A stretch of 64,000 nt of DNA from MWDV01 sp002070715. GTDB lineage: Bacteria; Verrucomicrobiota; Verrucomicrobiia; Limisphaerales; MWDV01. The DNA is taken from NCBI GenBank assembly GCA_035411585.1, contig DAONTI010000008.1, positions 61,378-125,377 on the forward strand, in the 5' to 3' direction. The notes under the pieces were generated by a model. That model had not been told where the DNA came from. It searched no databases and worked only from the letters and a program-made list of their open reading frames with translations. Shown here one piece after another: positions 36,901 to 44,259 of this stretch (position 1 is the stretch's first letter; each line of letters begins with the position of its first letter). Position numbers and translations under genes: made by a program.

Positions 36901-37811
36901 TTCGTGTTCAGATCGGTCAGGAAGGCGCCCAAATTGATCTCCCACGAGCCCACCCCCTGGTTGCGGCGGAAGCCATCGTTTCCGGGCGTCTGGGCGAGTT
37001 GTTTGGCGTCGTTGTGAATGTAATTCAGGTCCAGGGTCTGGCCCGCCGGGATGGCGATCCACGCATAGCGCGCGGTGAAACGATTGGTCGCCGAGTGCGG
37101 ATACTCGGGCCGTTCCGTGATGCCCACCCATTCCGGGTCGCCCACGAAAAAGTTGCTCAAGGTGTTGCCGGCGATGGGGTTCGGGATCATCCCGCCATTG
37201 AGATTGTAAAATCCGCCCGCGGGATTCATCACCGGGAGCAGGCCGTTGGTGTCGTATCGCCCGCTGCGGTTCAGGTCGAGATAAAACCGGAAATCGGCGC
37301 TGTTGGCCTGGTGCCGATTGGTGATGATCACCGGCGGCCGGGGCAGATAAAACAGGTTGGCCACCACCTGCGCAAAGCCCGAGGTACCCGCCGGCACCGG
37401 CGTGCCATCGGAATAGGCGTAACTGACATTGGTGGCCCAATGCAGGTGCGCCAGGTCCAGTTGTTCCTGGTTCTGGCGGCTGTTGAATCCGGCTGCGTTG
37501 ATGTAATTCGTGGAGACGCGCAGCCCGTAGTAGGACACGTTGGTAAAGGCGAGCACCGGCGCCAACAGGTCCGATTGAGCGCGTTCGATGGCGGTTTCCG
37601 CCGCCAACCGGGCCACGATCTGATCGGTGGTGGTGGACACGGCGCCGCGTTCCCGCTGGCTGAGCACTAGGAAGGCAACGGTCAGAAAGGTGATCACCGT
37701 CACCATGATGATGGTGACCACCAAAGCGACGCCTTGCTGGCCGGCCCGGGGGCGGCGCGGGGCCGCAGAACGCCCCCCGGCGGCTGAAACAAACTTTTGC
37801 GAACAGGTCAT
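33930..37811 (-). CDS. Giant GspK/PilX-like minor pseudopilin, 1293 aa (Verru_Chthon cassette A-like)
   Basis: The N-terminus has a basic leader ending QQG, then VALVVTIIMVTVITFLTVAFLVL, a pilin-type hydrophobic helix without Glu at +5, as in GspK and PilX proteins. The following QRERGAVSTTTDQIVARLAAETAIERAQSDLLAP also fits GspK/PilX. The remaining 1200 or so residues are a large extracytoplasmic region rich in Asn, Thr and aromatic residues. GspK is normally about 320 residues. It overlaps the preceding GspJ-like gene by 4 bp. The best match by recollection is the verrucomicrobial Verru_Chthon cassette protein A, co-encoded with three small pseudopilin-like proteins. Likely role: tip of the pseudopilus. 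Confidence 0.75.
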   Translation of the reverse strand: MTCSQKFVSAAGGRSAAPRRPRAGQQGVALVVTIIMVTVITFLTVAFLVLSQRERGAVSTTTDQIVARLAAETAIERAQSDLLAPVLAFTNVSYYGLRVSTNYINAAGFNSRQNQEQLDLAHLHWATNVSYAYSDGTPVPAGTSGFAQVVANLFYLPRPPVIITNRHQANSADFRFYLDLNRSGRYDTNGLLPVMNPAGGFYNLNGGMIPNPIAGNTLSNFFVGDPEWVGITERPEYPHSATNRFTARYAWIAIPAGQTLDLNYIHNDAKQLAQTPGNDGFRRNQGVGSWEINLGAFLTDLNTNFWSPLGYNYRTDGAANLGAGFDDAAALLRHRYQGNFHNLASVQNLFGPAAANAFTHDMFDGYSAGPLMMDTAPLTTDADVGRVNQPWPGAESPERFFTTQDFFDPAKASLNFFDRLRQAGTNISSYDRYTFYRLLSQLGTDSAPDAPGVMNLNYDNLVQRNARGIVAATNFISWRPLDFFTNAADRLLRVSSEEWRRINPVAYGQTFGLDQAFDTRNIPVVVSNRMVYTPAVHRLLQLAANMYDASTNDFFPSVFRPHFVRRGDDVFVTGFDDVSTATAAALTEPLDIVTFSGLRQRISTDPAQPTRTNVYGVPWIVGAKKGLPNFNEMAVENVFQVTRKLLVRRMGVGTYETNQMYVLGVTNRVEVELWNSYRTNFLRPVDIYVSNHMTMVLTNDRMVAPLRHEWRWGTLYRSNFWPGAGLQLNRGLPVADSFVTASNHYALLPSAILRANPPRYELNVGQSAQFERQTTFPVPQLGLAITNRLHAVLVDRGTGRILDYVHLLGEPILRDLTAEMGRAPNDSRGIAGQLWDAQRANNATDLRVPTRGILNQIEVSLGSAFARVSEKEWRNYGEFNLAGGQTVANAIAGFVAFFNDPSGNGNASSEAQVPFSPTRRMLLRQSWQANDPLVHYTPGDLAVTNHSRDDLFEQETGRWNNIGALNTRYSPWGGFPLQQDVSTATADPDAFNLALKDPLVRCADDWDFPTNKYPNLGWLGRVHRGTPWQTVYLKAENIVAANRGPAAWRRWAGSLNDFDTDNRAPWSDRLIFDSFTTALTESAARGRLSINQSGLAAWSAVLSGVVSITNTMTDTQLRLLVLDPNARPTYRPWVIDPAGGYLPFNTNTWPAVVRLVDGINRTRANPMLFPQGVFNRLGDILAVPELTDQSPFLNRASAYQRNQGLTDAVYERLPQQILSLLRGGEQPRFVVYGFGQTLRPASGASVISSGPFAGLCTNYQITAETAVRAVVRVEGAPDRPHLTVEDYNLLPPD

Positions 37812-38785
37812 TGATAAGCCCTTCCGTCCACGGAGTGAATGGGAATGAGTTGCCGGAACAGATGGACCCGTCCGGCTTGGCGTTGGAGAAATTCGGGTCG
37901 GGCCGTGGCCGGCAACGCGTTGGCCCGCGCCAACGTGCGCGCCTCCAAAAAGCCCAGTTCAATTTCCACCGCGGCGGGCACGGCGTTGCTCTTTAACTGG
38001 CAGAGCCCGATCTCCCCCGGCACCAGCGTGGACCAGCGCACGTCGGATTTCTCGAAATTGCCGTTGTGGGGCAATTCATCGGTGATCCAGACACCGTTGG
38101 TATCAAACGCCCGCACGCGGAAATGCACCACGCCGTCCGCCACGCGGCTCAGGTTGGTCAGCGGGGTGGTGAGGAAATCCGTGAGCAACCGGGGCAGGTT
38201 CGCCGCGATTTGCCCCGAGCGCTCGAAGCGGTGCAACGTGCCCACGCCGGCATTGGGGTTGCTAACGCGGTAACCGATGGCCGTCCAACGCTGGTTTTCC
38301 CGGGTCAAAAAGAAAAGTTCCATCAGCACATTGGTGCGTCGCTCGCCGCCGCCGGGTAAATCCTGGTAGAGCGGCACATACGGCGGCGGCGGAATCTCGG
38401 TGTAGTAGTTGACCGTGTCCGGTAGGTGTGATGGACAGATTTGCTCCACCTCGCGGGCGAGCATGTCGGCGGTGGCGCGGCCGGCGTCCAGCACGTCAGT
38501 CTGAGCCAGGCCGACACGGAAGGCGCGCTGGGTCTGGCCGAACATCGCCATCAATCCGAGAATGATGACCGACAAGAGCGCGCTGACGATGAGCATTTCG
38601 ACCAGCGAAAAAGCCGGCTCGGAACGCTGACGGGTTCCGGATCCCGCGAGGTTTGGCGGCCGGAAGGGGACGTGGCAAAACCGTCCGGCGGTGCACTGAG
38701 CGCCCGCCGGGAGCGGGCCCAAATGTCCGCGCGCCGGCCGAAAGGGATTCGCCGGGCATGCGCGGGGGAAGGAGAAGTCGTTCAT
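37808..38785 (-). CDS. GspJ-like minor pseudopilin (Verru_Chthon cassette C-like)
   Basis: A 325-residue protein with an unusually long leader (about 57 residues). The prepilin motif PA|FSLVEMLIVSALLSVII has the conserved Glu at +5. The following segment LGLMAMFGQTQRAFRVG fits GspJ-type minor pseudopilins. The C-terminal two thirds form a beta-rich periplasmic domain. It overlaps the giant GspK-like gene by 4 bp and starts 13 bp after the GspI-like gene. A shorter leader from an internal start is possible, but no better ATG is seen. Confidence 0.75.
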   Translation of the reverse strand: MNDFSFPRACPANPFRPARGHLGPLPAGAQCTAGRFCHVPFRPPNLAGSGTRQRSEPAFSLVEMLIVSALLSVIILGLMAMFGQTQRAFRVGLAQTDVLDAGRATADMLAREVEQICPSHLPDTVNYYTEIPPPPYVPLYQDLPGGGERRTNVLMELFFLTRENQRWTAIGYRVSNPNAGVGTLHRFERSGQIAANLPRLLTDFLTTPLTNLSRVADGVVHFRVRAFDTNGVWITDELPHNGNFEKSDVRWSTLVPGEIGLCQLKSNAVPAAVEIELGFLEARTLARANALPATARPEFLQRQAGRVHLFRQLIPIHSVDGRAYQ

Positions 38786-38798
38786 GAGCGCGCCTCGT

Positions 38799-39680
38799 TT
38801 ATTGATAACGCACGTAGGTGCGGGGGGTGAAAAAATACCAGCCGGCGTCGTTGGTCAATAATCCGCTGGTGGTCGCGCGGAAAACCTGGCGTCCATTGCC
38901 GATCCGGCCGCCGGGCCGCACCGGCCAGCGGAAGAGCAGGCGCACCTCATGGAGATTTGCGTATTGATTCCGGGCCACCGCCCAGTAATTGGAGCGCGCG
39001 ATGAATTCCTCCCGCCCGTCCGGGGCGTTGGTGTTCACGAGATCAAACCGGATCCAGTTCGTATCCCAGTTCTGGTACGGCGTCACTTCGCACACCATAC
39101 GGTAGGTGAAGGCCAGGTCCTTGACGTCCGGATTGTCCTGCGGAAATTTTTCGGACGCCGCTCCGCTCAATGCGCGGACATAGGCCGCGACGTGGTTGCT
39201 GAAATAGCCGGACGGGGCGAACACATTGGGCACGTAGGAGTACTTCGGCAGGGCCAGCACGCCGAGGATGTTATGGCCATTGGTCAACACCCGCGCCGGC
39301 GTCACCACCGAGCCGTTGAGTGTGCAATTGGTGCGGGTGTAACCGTACACATCCGGCCCGCTGACCAGTTGACCCCGCATATCGTAGCGGGTGATGACAT
39401 TGGTGATGGCTTCCACGTAATTGGTCAGATCGTCATACCCACGGCTGCCGTCGCGCAACGCGCTCAACCAAATCTGGGCGTCTTGGTTGATAATGGTTTC
39501 CTCGCGGTTCTCGCGCTGCACCTGCAGACCGGTGGGCAGCACGCCGATGATGGCGACCAGGGCGAACCCGATGACCGCCAGGCACAGCGCAATCTCCACC
39601 ATCGTGAAGGCGGCGGGCGGGCGGACCGGACGCCGGGGCCGGCGCGTCCGGGGATTTGAGTTGGCAAAGCCCAAATTCAT
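38799..39680 (-). CDS. GspI-like minor pseudopilin (Verru_Chthon cassette B-like)
   Basis: A 293-residue protein with an arginine/proline-rich leader and the class III signal AA|FTMVEIALCLAVIGFALVAI; Glu +5 is present. The pattern VLPTGLQVQRENREETIINQ after the helix is like GspI/PilV-type proteins. Its ATG overlaps the stop of the GspH-like gene by 4 bp (translational coupling). The C-terminal domain is specific to this group and not recognised. Confidence 0.75.
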   Translation of the reverse strand: MNLGFANSNPRTRRPRRPVRPPAAFTMVEIALCLAVIGFALVAIIGVLPTGLQVQRENREETIINQDAQIWLSALRDGSRGYDDLTNYVEAITNVITRYDMRGQLVSGPDVYGYTRTNCTLNGSVVTPARVLTNGHNILGVLALPKYSYVPNVFAPSGYFSNHVAAYVRALSGAASEKFPQDNPDVKDLAFTYRMVCEVTPYQNWDTNWIRFDLVNTNAPDGREEFIARSNYWAVARNQYANLHEVRLLFRWPVRPGGRIGNGRQVFRATTSGLLTNDAGWYFFTPRTYVRYQ

Positions 39681-40441
39681 TTGACCTCCTGACGTTCCAC
39701 CCGCGCCCGGCCGGTAAGCCAGTCAATGCGGATGAGATTGAAGTTGTTGATGCTGTTGCCGGGCGGCCGCTCCTCCACGAACGGCGGTTTGGGCAGCGGT
39801 TCTTTCGCTGGCGAATAGGCATGGGCGAGCGTGCCGCGCGCTAGCGGAATGTATTCATCCTGCCCGGAGACCAACTGGCCCAAGTGATTGAAGGCGATGA
39901 ACGGCAGGTTGACCAGGTTGGTGGGCGATTCCGCCGTCGGGAACGGCAGGGCGCGCGAGGTCTCAAATCCGTAAACCGTATGCTCGGCGGGATCGCCGGG
40001 CGATTGCAGGTTCATGAAGGTGCTGTGGGGATTGAATTTCCACGCCGCAATGAAGTTGCCCTCGGGCAGGCTGCGCCACGGACCGAGGTACCGCGCCACG
40101 GGTTGGCCCGGCTGATCGCCCACGCCGCGCAGGGTGAGGAAACCATAGGAGTTGAGCTGCTTGTCGTAGAGTTTGGCGGCGGCCGTTTGTTCCGCCGGCG
40201 GCAGGGCCGTCCAGAAATTCTCCGGCACAAAGACCAGGTACACGGTGGTGCGCTGGCTGATGGCCAGTTGCCGGGCGCGCGCCACGCCGTCCAGCATCTG
40301 GCGGGTGGCGGAGGCCTGCGCCTCGGCCCGGCCAAAACTTTTGACGGCGGGCACCACCAGCGCCGCGAGAATCCCCATGATGGAAATCACCACGAGCAAT
40401 TCAACGAGCGTAAACGCAGCGGATGAGCGGACGGCTTTCAC
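39677..40441 (-). CDS. GspH-like minor pseudopilin (Verru_Chthon cassette D-like)
   Basis: A 254-residue protein with leader MKAVRSSA and signal A|FTLVELLVVISIMGILA. The segment RQMLDGVARARQLAISQRTTVYLVF is the classic GspH/FimT region just after the pilin helix. It starts 3 bp after the stop of the GspG-like gene at 40445. The order G-H-I-J-K that follows matches type II secretion operons. Confidence 0.8.
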   Translation of the reverse strand: MKAVRSSAAFTLVELLVVISIMGILAALVVPAVKSFGRAEAQASATRQMLDGVARARQLAISQRTTVYLVFVPENFWTALPPAEQTAAAKLYDKQLNSYGFLTLRGVGDQPGQPVARYLGPWRSLPEGNFIAAWKFNPHSTFMNLQSPGDPAEHTVYGFETSRALPFPTAESPTNLVNLPFIAFNHLGQLVSGQDEYIPLARGTLAHAYSPAKEPLPKPPFVEERPPGNSINNFNLIRIDWLTGRARVERQEVK

Positions 40442-40444
40442 GGA

Positions 40445-41236
40445 TCAATCTTTCCAGCTTAACACGTTGTCCTTGTTCACCCCTTTGTTGGCCTTGCCAT
40501 TTGGACTGTTGCTCGGGTTTGGATCAATGGAGCGATCCGGTCCGGCGGACCAGACCATGACCGGGGAGTTGCATTCATAGAAGCCCCCCACCGCCGTCCG
40601 AACGAGCCCGTTCAGCCCCACATTGCGATTGCCTTGGTCCGCCGACACCGTCGGGGAGCGATAGAAAATATCCCGGGTTTTTTCATCGTAGTTGAGGTCC
40701 AGGGTGATCACGTAGGGGTTGCCCCACGGATCCCGATACACGTGGTCCGGGCCCACGCCGGGTTCCGTCACCGAACCGACCATGCGGGCGTCCAGAAACT
40801 TGTGTTTTTGCGGATTCTTGACGTGATCGTGATTCACGGTCGGCGCCCCGCTCGGATAGACCGTCAAGTCCATCAAAATGGCGATGACCTCGGCGTTGTT
40901 GGTTTTGTAGCTGCCGGGAAATTCAACCGTCACCGTGCCGAAGGTGCCTCCGTAGGTGTAGTCGTCCTTGGGATTCAGCGCGGCGGCGGCATTGACGGCT
41001 GCCGTCGAGGCGGGCAGTTGGTTATAGGTGGATTCGTATTGTTTGATCGCCTGCACAATCGCGGTGATCTCCACCTGGGCGCGCTTGATTTGGGCCATGC
41101 GCTTGGCCTTGGCGAGCGCGGGCAACAACATCCCTGCGAGGATGCCGATGATGGCGATGACGACGAGCAGCTCGACGAGTGTGAAGGCCCGTTGGGAACG
41201 GGCGGAATGAGTCGGTCGGAGGTTCATAGGTTTCAT
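40445..41236 (-). CDS. GspG-like pseudopilin 2
   Basis: A 263-residue major-pseudopilin-like protein with signal A|FTLVELLVVIAIIGILAG. Then come LAKAKRMAQIKRAQVEITAIVQAIKQYE and, late, HVYRDPWGNPYVITLD, the conserved DPWGNPY element of GspG. It ends with GspG-like conserved aspartates (WSAGPDRSIDPNP). The start at ATG 41236 (or 41227) precedes the leader; the frame stays open far upstream to 41545 but overlaps the neighbouring gene without homology. Probably a shaft subunit of the pseudopilus. Confidence 0.85.
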   Translation of the reverse strand: MKPMNLRPTHSARSQRAFTLVELLVVIAIIGILAGMLLPALAKAKRMAQIKRAQVEITAIVQAIKQYESTYNQLPASTAAVNAAAALNPKDDYTYGGTFGTVTVEFPGSYKTNNAEVIAILMDLTVYPSGAPTVNHDHVKNPQKHKFLDARMVGSVTEPGVGPDHVYRDPWGNPYVITLDLNYDEKTRDIFYRSPTVSADQGNRNVGLNGLVRTAVGGFYECNSPVMVWSAGPDRSIDPNPSNSPNGKANKGVNKDNVLSWKD

Positions 41237-41460
41237 GGGATGTCCGGGTGAATTTTCCGTGCCGGAAAAAGGTAAAGCACCGTTGCGCGAGGGAATGGGT
41301 TTCCGGTTCGTGCCGGGGCGCCGCGGCGCGGCCGCCCGCAGCGCCCGGCGCCCCACCGCCACCGCCGGATGCCACACGCTGTCGTGCCAGGACACGGACA
41401 GCGAACGCGGACCGGTGACGGAGCGGGAAAGGGGGTTGGGCATCATGGGCACGGAAGCGG

Positions 41461-42159
41461 TTAATAAACGTTGTTGACGATTTGCGGTTGCGGGCTCCAG
41501 TTGCTGATGCGGTTGGTCTTGCCGCCCACCAGGATGTCCACCCACAAATCAAACGCGCCCGGGTTATTGGTGGGATTGGTGACCACATAACGCCAGGGGT
41601 TCAAGCCCTTCTGGGCCGGGATGGGTTGGAAAGCGTGGTTGTCCGGCCAGCGGATGGAGCAAGTCAATACGCAAATATCCGAGCCGGGCGTAATACCGCC
41701 ATACTGGGTTGGTTTGAGTTGGCGCAGGAAGGGTTGCGCGGCCGGGGCGTCGTCGGCATCAGCGGCGCGGGTGCAATTGATGAACCCGTTGACGCCGGTG
41801 CCGAAGGTAGAGGCCACATTGTTAGTCGGAATCCGGCCGCTGCCATCCAGCGTTTCATAGGTGCCGCCCACCAGCTTGGTGCCCAGCAACTCGAAAAACA
41901 ATGGGTTGATCCGCGGCCGGTTCGGGCTGTTTGGCGCGTCGGGTGGATAATGGCCCAGCTTTTCCTTGTAGGTTTCGATGGCGAAGGCGATCTGCTCGAG
42001 TTCGGCCCGGGCTTTGTTGCGCTGGGCGGTTTGCTTGATGCGTCCCCCCACCGGAAGCATCAACCCGGCCAGCACGCCAATGATGGCAATGACGACGAGC
42101 AGTTCAATCAGCGTGAACGCCGTCGGCGGGCGCGGTTGCGAGTCAAGTTGCGTGTTCAT
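41461..42159 (-). CDS. GspG-like pseudopilin 1
   Basis: A 232-residue protein with leader MNTQLDSQPRPPTA and signal A|FTLIELLVVIAIIGVLAG. The continuation RIKQTAQRNKARAELEQIAFAIETYKEKLGHYP is typical of GspG-type pseudopilins. The C-terminal domain contains three Cys (in INCTR and VLTCSI contexts among them) and a late VDILVGGKTNRISNW. It is the first pseudopilin gene after the toxin-antitoxin pair and lies 224 bp before pseudopilin 2. The gap holds no gene. Confidence 0.85.
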   Translation of the reverse strand: MNTQLDSQPRPPTAFTLIELLVVIAIIGVLAGLMLPVGGRIKQTAQRNKARAELEQIAFAIETYKEKLGHYPPDAPNSPNRPRINPLFFELLGTKLVGGTYETLDGSGRIPTNNVASTFGTGVNGFINCTRAADADDAPAAQPFLRQLKPTQYGGITPGSDICVLTCSIRWPDNHAFQPIPAQKGLNPWRYVVTNPTNNPGAFDLWVDILVGGKTNRISNWSPQPQIVNNVY

Positions 42160-42173
42160 CGGATTTCATCGGG

Positions 42174-42449
42174 CTAACGTTCGCGGATTTCCTGCTCCAT
42201 GCGTTCGCTGAGCCATTGTTTGATCATGCTTTGGTAATTCAAAAAACGGGACCGGGCCAGACGCTTGATGCGCGCCAGCATCCGCGGATCCATGCGCAAG
42301 GTGACGGTCACCGATTCGGCCGTATCGGCGGCGCCGGCCACCGCCGCCTCCATGAGCCGCAGATCGGGCCGGTTTTCCAACCAGAAATCCACTTCGGCGG
42401 CTTCGTCGTCGAAGAGCGGCACTTCTTCCCATGTCGCAAAGGTTTGCAT
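42174..42449 (-). CDS. BrnA/CopG-like antitoxin
   Basis: A 91-residue protein. The N-terminal WEEVPLFDDEAAEVDFWLENRP and the C-terminal VTVTLRMDPRMLARIKRLARSRFLNYQSMIKQWLSERM form the CopG_antitoxin/BrnA plan: an acidic toxin-binding part, then a ribbon-helix-helix DNA-binding domain. It lies 26 bp after the BrnT-like gene. It would neutralise the toxin and repress the pair's own promoter. Its stop lies 14 bp ahead of the first pseudopilin start. Confidence 0.8.
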   Translation of the reverse strand: MQTFATWEEVPLFDDEAAEVDFWLENRPDLRLMEAAVAGAADTAESVTVTLRMDPRMLARIKRLARSRFLNYQSMIKQWLSERMEQEIRER

Positions 42450-42475
42450 GCTTTCCGGTTGGGGCGTTCACCAAG

Positions 42476-42763
42476 TTACTGGCCCAGGCTTTGATTCATC
42501 TTGCGTTGATAAAAGAACCGTTCTTCCGGCTCAAAGACCCGGGTTGCCAACACCCGGATTTGCCGGCCGTTGGTGCGGTAAACGCTGAAAACACCCACCC
42601 CTCCCGCCGTCATGCCCAAGTTGAAATACCGGGCTTGCGCCGCAAACCGGGGGGAATCCGGCAACAACCGCACCGCAAAAGGGTCCTCAAAGGACTCCTC
42701 GATCTCTTGCTGGGTCAAAGAGCTGTCCAACTCAAAGGGCGGATTGTTCCAATCAAACTCCAT
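42476..42763 (-). CDS. BrnT-like toxin
   Basis: A 95-residue protein. EFDWNNPPFE at the start, EESFEDPFAVRLLPD in the middle and a beta-rich GVFSVYRTNGRQIRVLATRVFEPEERFFYQR end parallel the BrnT ribonuclease fold (FEWD..., F.DP, late ISAR...E...Y). Sequence similarity is distant, so activity is not certain. It is the first gene of the pair, as in brnTA. It is embedded between pilC and the pseudopilin genes but has its own repeat-bearing upstream region (42778-42816). Confidence 0.65.
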   Translation of the reverse strand: MEFDWNNPPFELDSSLTQQEIEESFEDPFAVRLLPDSPRFAAQARYFNLGMTAGGVGVFSVYRTNGRQIRVLATRVFEPEERFFYQRKMNQSLGQ

Positions 42764-42777
42764 TCCGAGCTATTTGT

Positions 42778-42816
42778 AATGTATTCGCCCATGCAATGTA
42801 TTTACTTTGTATTTAC
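42778..42816 (-). promoter_or_regulatory. AT-rich repeat cluster upstream of the toxin-antitoxin pair (putative operator)
   Basis: Three TGTATT units (plus-strand 42780-42785, 42797-42802, 42808-42813) lie directly upstream of the BrnT-like start. The last two belong to a perfect 9-bp direct repeat TGTATTTAC (42797-42805 and 42808-42816) with an 11-bp period, one helical turn. AATGTATT also occurs twice (42778-42785, 42795-42802). This fits an operator bound by the ribbon-helix-helix antitoxin. Confidence 0.5.
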
Positions 42817-42917
42817 ACGGGCTGCCGACGTCTGTCAACGGGTTTTTCGAAAAAATTTTCGAATGTCAGGAACTGGCTTTAGCCAGCGCCTTCAGCGGTT
42901 TTTTGGGAAACCGCCGG

Positions 42918-44243
42918 TTATTCGTCCTTCCCGCCGCCGGCGTCCACGCCTTCCATCAGGCGGATGAGGGGCATGGCCATGGCGATGACGATGCTGCCGA
43001 CGATGCCGCCCAGACAAACGAGCATGATGGGTTCGAGCAGCGAAGTCATGGCGGCGACGGCGTTGTCCACCTCATCGTCGTAGGTATCGGCGATTTTGAG
43101 CAACATTTCGGGTAATGCGCCGGTTTGTTCGCCGACGTCCACCATGCTGATTACCATGGGCGGGAACACGCCGGAGTTTTCCAGGGGCGCGGTGATGGTT
43201 TCGCCTTCCTTGACACTTTCATGCACGGCGCTGATGGCGTTGGCCACGATCACGTTGCCGGAGGTTTCCTTGACGATGGTGAGGGCCTGGAGGATGGGCA
43301 CGCCGCTGCTGACGAGAGTGCCGAGCGTGCGGGTAAACCGCGCGATGGCCAGCTTGGAGATGACCGGGCCCAGGGCCGGCATCTTGAGCTTGAATTTGTC
43401 AAACACCCGCCGGCCAAACTTGGTTTTCAGGAACAGGATGAACAGGGTCACGAAGGCGGCGATGCAAATCAGCGTCACCAGAATGTTATCCTTGATGGAC
43501 CGGCTGATGCCCAGCACCAGGCGGGTGAAAGCGGGCAGCGCTTCGCCTTCCAGCAAGCCTTGGAACACCTCCTCGAACTTGGGAATGACCCAGACCATGA
43601 GGACGGCCACGATGGCGACCGCCACAATGATGACCGCGACCGGGTAGAACAGGGCGGCGATGACCTTGCCCTTGATTTTCTGCGCCTTCTCCATGAACTG
43701 CGCCAGCCGGTTGAGCACCACTTCGAGCACCCCGCCCATTTCCCCGGCTTTGACCATGTTCACGAACAGGCGGTTGAACACCTTGGGATGCTGGGCCAGG
43801 CCTTCGGAAAACGTGCTGCCGCTTTCGACGGACAACGCCAGCTCGCCGAGAATGCGCTTCAAGGTGGCGTTCTTTTCCTGTTTTTCCAAGACCCGCAAGC
43901 CGCGCAGCAGCGGCAGCCCGGCGTCCACCAATGTGGCCAACTGCCGCGTGAAGGTGGTCAAAATCTTGGTGGGCACCCGGCCGCCCAAGCCGGGGATTTT
44001 GATGTTGATGTTGATGTCGAGCGCGCTCTTCTTCTTGCCGCCCTTGGCGGCGCGCACGGCGGGCTTGCTGCTTTTGCCCTTTTTGCCCGGCTTCTCGCTG
44101 ACCTTGTCCACCTCGACGATCTTGGTGGGGAACAAGTTCATCTCCTTGATGCGCCCGATGGCCTCGTTCTGGCTGGCGACTTCAAGTGTCCCCCGGGTTT
44201 CCTTCCCGTGGGCATCCATGGCCACATAGCTGAATTTCGGCAT
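42918..44243 (-). CDS. pilC: Type IV pilus/type II secretion inner-membrane platform protein (PilC/GspF)
   Basis: A 441-residue polytopic protein with two T2SSF domains (about residues 105-225 and 310-430). The repeated patterns FTRQLATLVDAGLPLLRGL and FTRTLGTLVSSGVPILQAL are the family signature. A Lys/Gly-rich linker (about 45-85) follows the short N-terminal PilC domain. It anchors the assembly ATPase to the membrane. Its start lies 16 bp after the stop of the ATPase gene at 44260. The long gap downstream contains the toxin-antitoxin promoter. Confidence 0.93.
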   Translation of the reverse strand: MPKFSYVAMDAHGKETRGTLEVASQNEAIGRIKEMNLFPTKIVEVDKVSEKPGKKGKSSKPAVRAAKGGKKKSALDININIKIPGLGGRVPTKILTTFTRQLATLVDAGLPLLRGLRVLEKQEKNATLKRILGELALSVESGSTFSEGLAQHPKVFNRLFVNMVKAGEMGGVLEVVLNRLAQFMEKAQKIKGKVIAALFYPVAVIIVAVAIVAVLMVWVIPKFEEVFQGLLEGEALPAFTRLVLGISRSIKDNILVTLICIAAFVTLFILFLKTKFGRRVFDKFKLKMPALGPVISKLAIARFTRTLGTLVSSGVPILQALTIVKETSGNVIVANAISAVHESVKEGETITAPLENSGVFPPMVISMVDVGEQTGALPEMLLKIADTYDDEVDNAVAAMTSLLEPIMLVCLGGIVGSIVIAMAMPLIRLMEGVDAGGGKDE

Positions 44244-44259
44244 GATCGCTCCTGTTCGT

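Noticed and set aside
34134..37670. Two open frames of about 580-590 codons antisense to the giant GspK-like gene
   Set aside because: Arg/Gly/His-rich composition and no domains; they mirror codon bias of the real gene on the minus strand.
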